Assembly: GCF_001949125.1 (NCBI RefSeq)
Contig: NZ_MSTI01000167.1
Location: 1-10,211 of the forward strand
Reading direction: 5' to 3'
DNA: 10,211 bases
Source: Deinococcus marmoris
GTDB lineage: Bacteria; Deinococcota; Deinococci; Deinococcales; Deinococcaceae
The position numbers and the translations under genes were made by a program. Every line of letters begins with the position of its first letter. The stretch's first letter is position 1. A model generated the notes under the pieces. The model saw only the letters and a list, made by a program, of their open reading frames with translations. It did not search any database and was not told the origin of the DNA. Below, one piece after another: positions 8,750-10,211 of this stretch.

Positions 8750-9070
8750 TTATCCAAACAGGGTTTCGATGCGCTCGAGATGCCCTTGCAGGGCTTCGCC
8801 GGCGAGGTGGCGGGGCCACTTGGCCAGCCACTCGGCGTCGGAGTGGCCATACCAGGCGCGTTCCGTGTGGAGGGGCAATTCGAGGCCTAGCATGGTCTCG
8901 GGATATCCAGCGGGCCCGAGTACTTCGAAGTGTGCGGGGCGACGCACAGAGAGCAGGGCGCAGCGCGCCCGGGTGGATCGCGACGAGCGTCTCTAAAATC
9001 GGTGGCCAGGTGCTGGCTGGGGGCCGCTGCTCGCGAGGCGGGTAAGGTCATCCAACGGCTCTGGCGTCCA
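8750..9070 (-). pseudogene. Broken gene of unknown function on minus strand
   Basis: A protein-like C-terminus, GPAGYPETMLGLELPLH through ERAWYGHSDAEWLAKWPRHL and ending LERIETLFG, stops at 8750 on the minus strand. The same frame further upstream reads WTPEPLDDLTRLASSGPQ (from 9070) but is cut by an in-frame TAG at 8993-8995. Between them another frame reads ILETLVAIHPGALRPALC, which looks more protein-like than the frame holding the stop, so two compensating frameshifts may flank it. I do not recognise the family. An intact 65-residue protein from GTG 8947 is the alternative, but no ribosome-binding site supports it. The Trp-rich composition looks like genuine coding sequence, not antisense noise. 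Confidence 0.35.
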
Positions 9071-9131
9071 GGCGCGGGGGGAGGGGGACAGCGCAACACA
9101 CACGGAGCAGTGTGGTGGCTTCGTGTTATGG

Positions 9132-9175
9132 GCTGATCGGGATCAGCGAAACGCTCTACCAAGCTCGGTAGAGCG
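9132..9175. repeat. Two adjacent perfect hairpins in decayed intergenic region
   Basis: GCTGATC-GG-GATCAGC (9132-9147) and CGCTCTACC-AAGCTC-GGTAGAGCG (9152-9175) are perfect inverted repeats only 4 bp apart, followed by a shorter GGCG-ACAC-CGCC. No T-run follows on either strand. They could be RNA structures, regulator sites or parts of a small repeat family. Apart from these, the remnants described and a GGGCGC-AGC-GCGCCC hairpin at 8956-8970, I see no intact gene in 8568-9260. Confidence 0.5.
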
Positions 9176-9260
9176 GCGACACCGCCTTCACCTGGGCGGG
9201 TTGGAGAGGTCAGGACCCTCAAGGCAAGACACAGCCGTCATTCCCAAGTCAAACGTTATT

Positions 9261-9276
9261 GTGCGTCACGACGCAC
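9261..9276. repeat. Perfect 7-bp inverted repeat upstream of pstS
   Basis: GTGCGTC-AC-GACGCAC is a perfect palindrome with a 2-bp centre, 4 bp upstream of the first Pho-box-like pair. Its place at the far end of the pstS promoter region suits a second regulator or an end-of-transcript hairpin for an upstream RNA. No T-run follows. Confidence 0.45.
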
Positions 9277-9280
9277 TCCG

Positions 9281-9338
9281 CTGACTGCGAACTGACAGCC
9301 CCACCATCTTTTTCATTTCAGATGACTCAGCGCTGACA
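9281..9338 (+). promoter_or_regulatory. Two Pho-box-like repeat pairs before pstS
   Basis: The first pair is CTGACT (9281) and CTGACA (9292); the second is ATGACT (9322) and CTGACA (9333). Each pair is spaced exactly 11 bp, and the last hexamer ends 22 bp before ATG 9361. The two pairs are 41 bp apart, close to four helical turns. The second pair has the spacer CAGCG, identical to a spacer in the phosphatase array. pstS is a classic Pho-regulon gene in many bacteria, which supports reading these as PhoB/PhoP sites; the regulator is not in the window. Confidence 0.6.
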
Positions 9339-9360
9339 CCAGTTGGGCAGACTCGGGGGC

Positions 9361-9891
<531 letters not shown>

Positions 9892-9900
9892 CGAATGGGG

Positions 9901-9947
9901 TGGGGATCGTCCATGTTGATGTGTGGCAACAAAACGGACGACCCCCA
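9901..9947 (+). other. Foldback hairpin enclosing transposase start codon
   Basis: TGGGGATCGTCC (9901-9912) and GGACGACCCCCA (9936-9947) pair over 12 bp with one mismatch. The 23-nt loop holds the GTG start (9923-9925). In IS10 and IS50, outside transcripts entering the element fold at the end and hide the transposase initiation signals; this stem may do the same for read-through from the pstS promoter. The pairing is seen; the function is inferred. Confidence 0.5.
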
Positions 9948-10211
9948 GCCAGATTCTAGCGGCCCTGCTCCCTGGAACCAGCCTGCGTTCCACCCAGGCC
10001 GCCTATCTTCAGGTGCTGTTGGTGCTGTGGCTGGTCGTTCCTGGACGACTGAATTTCACCAATCTGGCCCGCTATGGCGGGCCATCTGAGCGAACCCATC
10101 GCGCCTGGTTCCAGAAACCAATGCCGTGGGTGGAGTTGAACACCAGTTTGATCTTGCAGATGCAAGATCAGCAGTGTCTGGGCAGGGAGAGCATCATTGG
10201 GATCGACGCAG
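9923..10211 (+). CDS. DDE transposase, N-terminal part (IS4-like), runs off right edge
   Basis: From GTG 9923, the first usable start after an in-frame TGA at 9917-9919, the frame stays open for 96 residues to the window end. It reads VATKRTTPSQILAALLPG, then AAYLQVLLVLWLVVPGRLNF (about 27-46), LARYGGPSERTHRAWFQ (about 49-65) and LILQMQDQQ, and reaches IIGIDA at 91-96. The Asp in GIDA is in the position of the first catalytic Asp of the RNase H fold of IS4-like DDE transposases. Architecture resembles the left-edge transposase (helical N-terminus, then the DDE core), but the sequences differ, so it is a separate element. It transcribes in the same direction as pstS, so read-through is possible. 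No clear Shine-Dalgarno is seen, and the start lies in a hairpin loop. Whether the full enzyme is intact cannot be told. Confidence 0.8.
   Translation, partial: MATKRTTPSQILAALLPGTSLRSTQAAYLQVLLVLWLVVPGRLNFTNLARYGGPSERTHRAWFQKPMPWVELNTSLILQMQDQQCLGRESIIGIDA

Noticed and set aside
8638..8996. Small open frames on both strands after the permease gene
   Set aside because: No start signals or family motifs; only the recombinase tail and the minus-strand remnant look like former coding sequence.
9152..9175. tRNA-like fragment (GGTAGAGCG resembles a D-arm)
   Set aside because: No acceptor, anticodon or T-arm could be built around it; it is a simple perfect hairpin.

Overview
The window is GC-rich, densely packed bacterial DNA. 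Gene order, leader peptides, weak Shine-Dalgarno signals and the insertion-sequence proteins suggest a Deinococcus-type chromosome or plasmid. That is a judgement from sequence style; no 16S or other marker is present.

Layout. (1) 1-295, minus: N-terminal part of a DDE transposase running off the left edge, with its IS end somewhere near 390-410. (2) 506-4131, minus: a three-gene importer operon of the FbpABC/AfuABC/PhnSTU class, in the order periplasmic binding protein, two-half permease, ATPase; the permease stop and ATPase start abut. (3) 4396-6135, plus: a secreted PhoA-type alkaline phosphatase with an extra N-terminal beta-rich domain, followed by a good hairpin. (4) 6254-8567, plus: a translationally coupled operon of a Tat-signal DUF3299-like CPFC protein, a LolD/MacB-type ATPase and an FtsX/MacB-type permease. 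(5) 8568-9260: a decayed stretch with a tyrosine-recombinase C-terminal remnant, a 13-bp tandem duplication, a broken minus-strand gene and several perfect hairpins. (6) 9361-9891, plus: the first half of pstS, cut by (7) a second, different IS whose transposase starts at GTG 9923 and runs off the right edge.

The main observation is regulatory. All four non-IS transcription units (binding protein, phosphatase, DUF3299 operon, pstS) have TGAC-type hexamers repeated at exactly 11 bp, and the last hexamer ends 21-23 bp before the chosen start codon. This resembles a Pho box (11-bp direct repeats of a CTGTCAT-like element bound by PhoB/PhoP). The phosphatase copy is the best, with four consecutive repeats. 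If correct, the segment is a phosphate-starvation island: phosphatase, phosphate-binding protein, an importer that may carry a phosphorylated or phosphonate substrate rather than iron, and, unexpectedly, a DUF3299/LolD/FtsX system whose relatives elsewhere are tied to zinc limitation. The IS in pstS would have disabled this copy of high-affinity phosphate binding.
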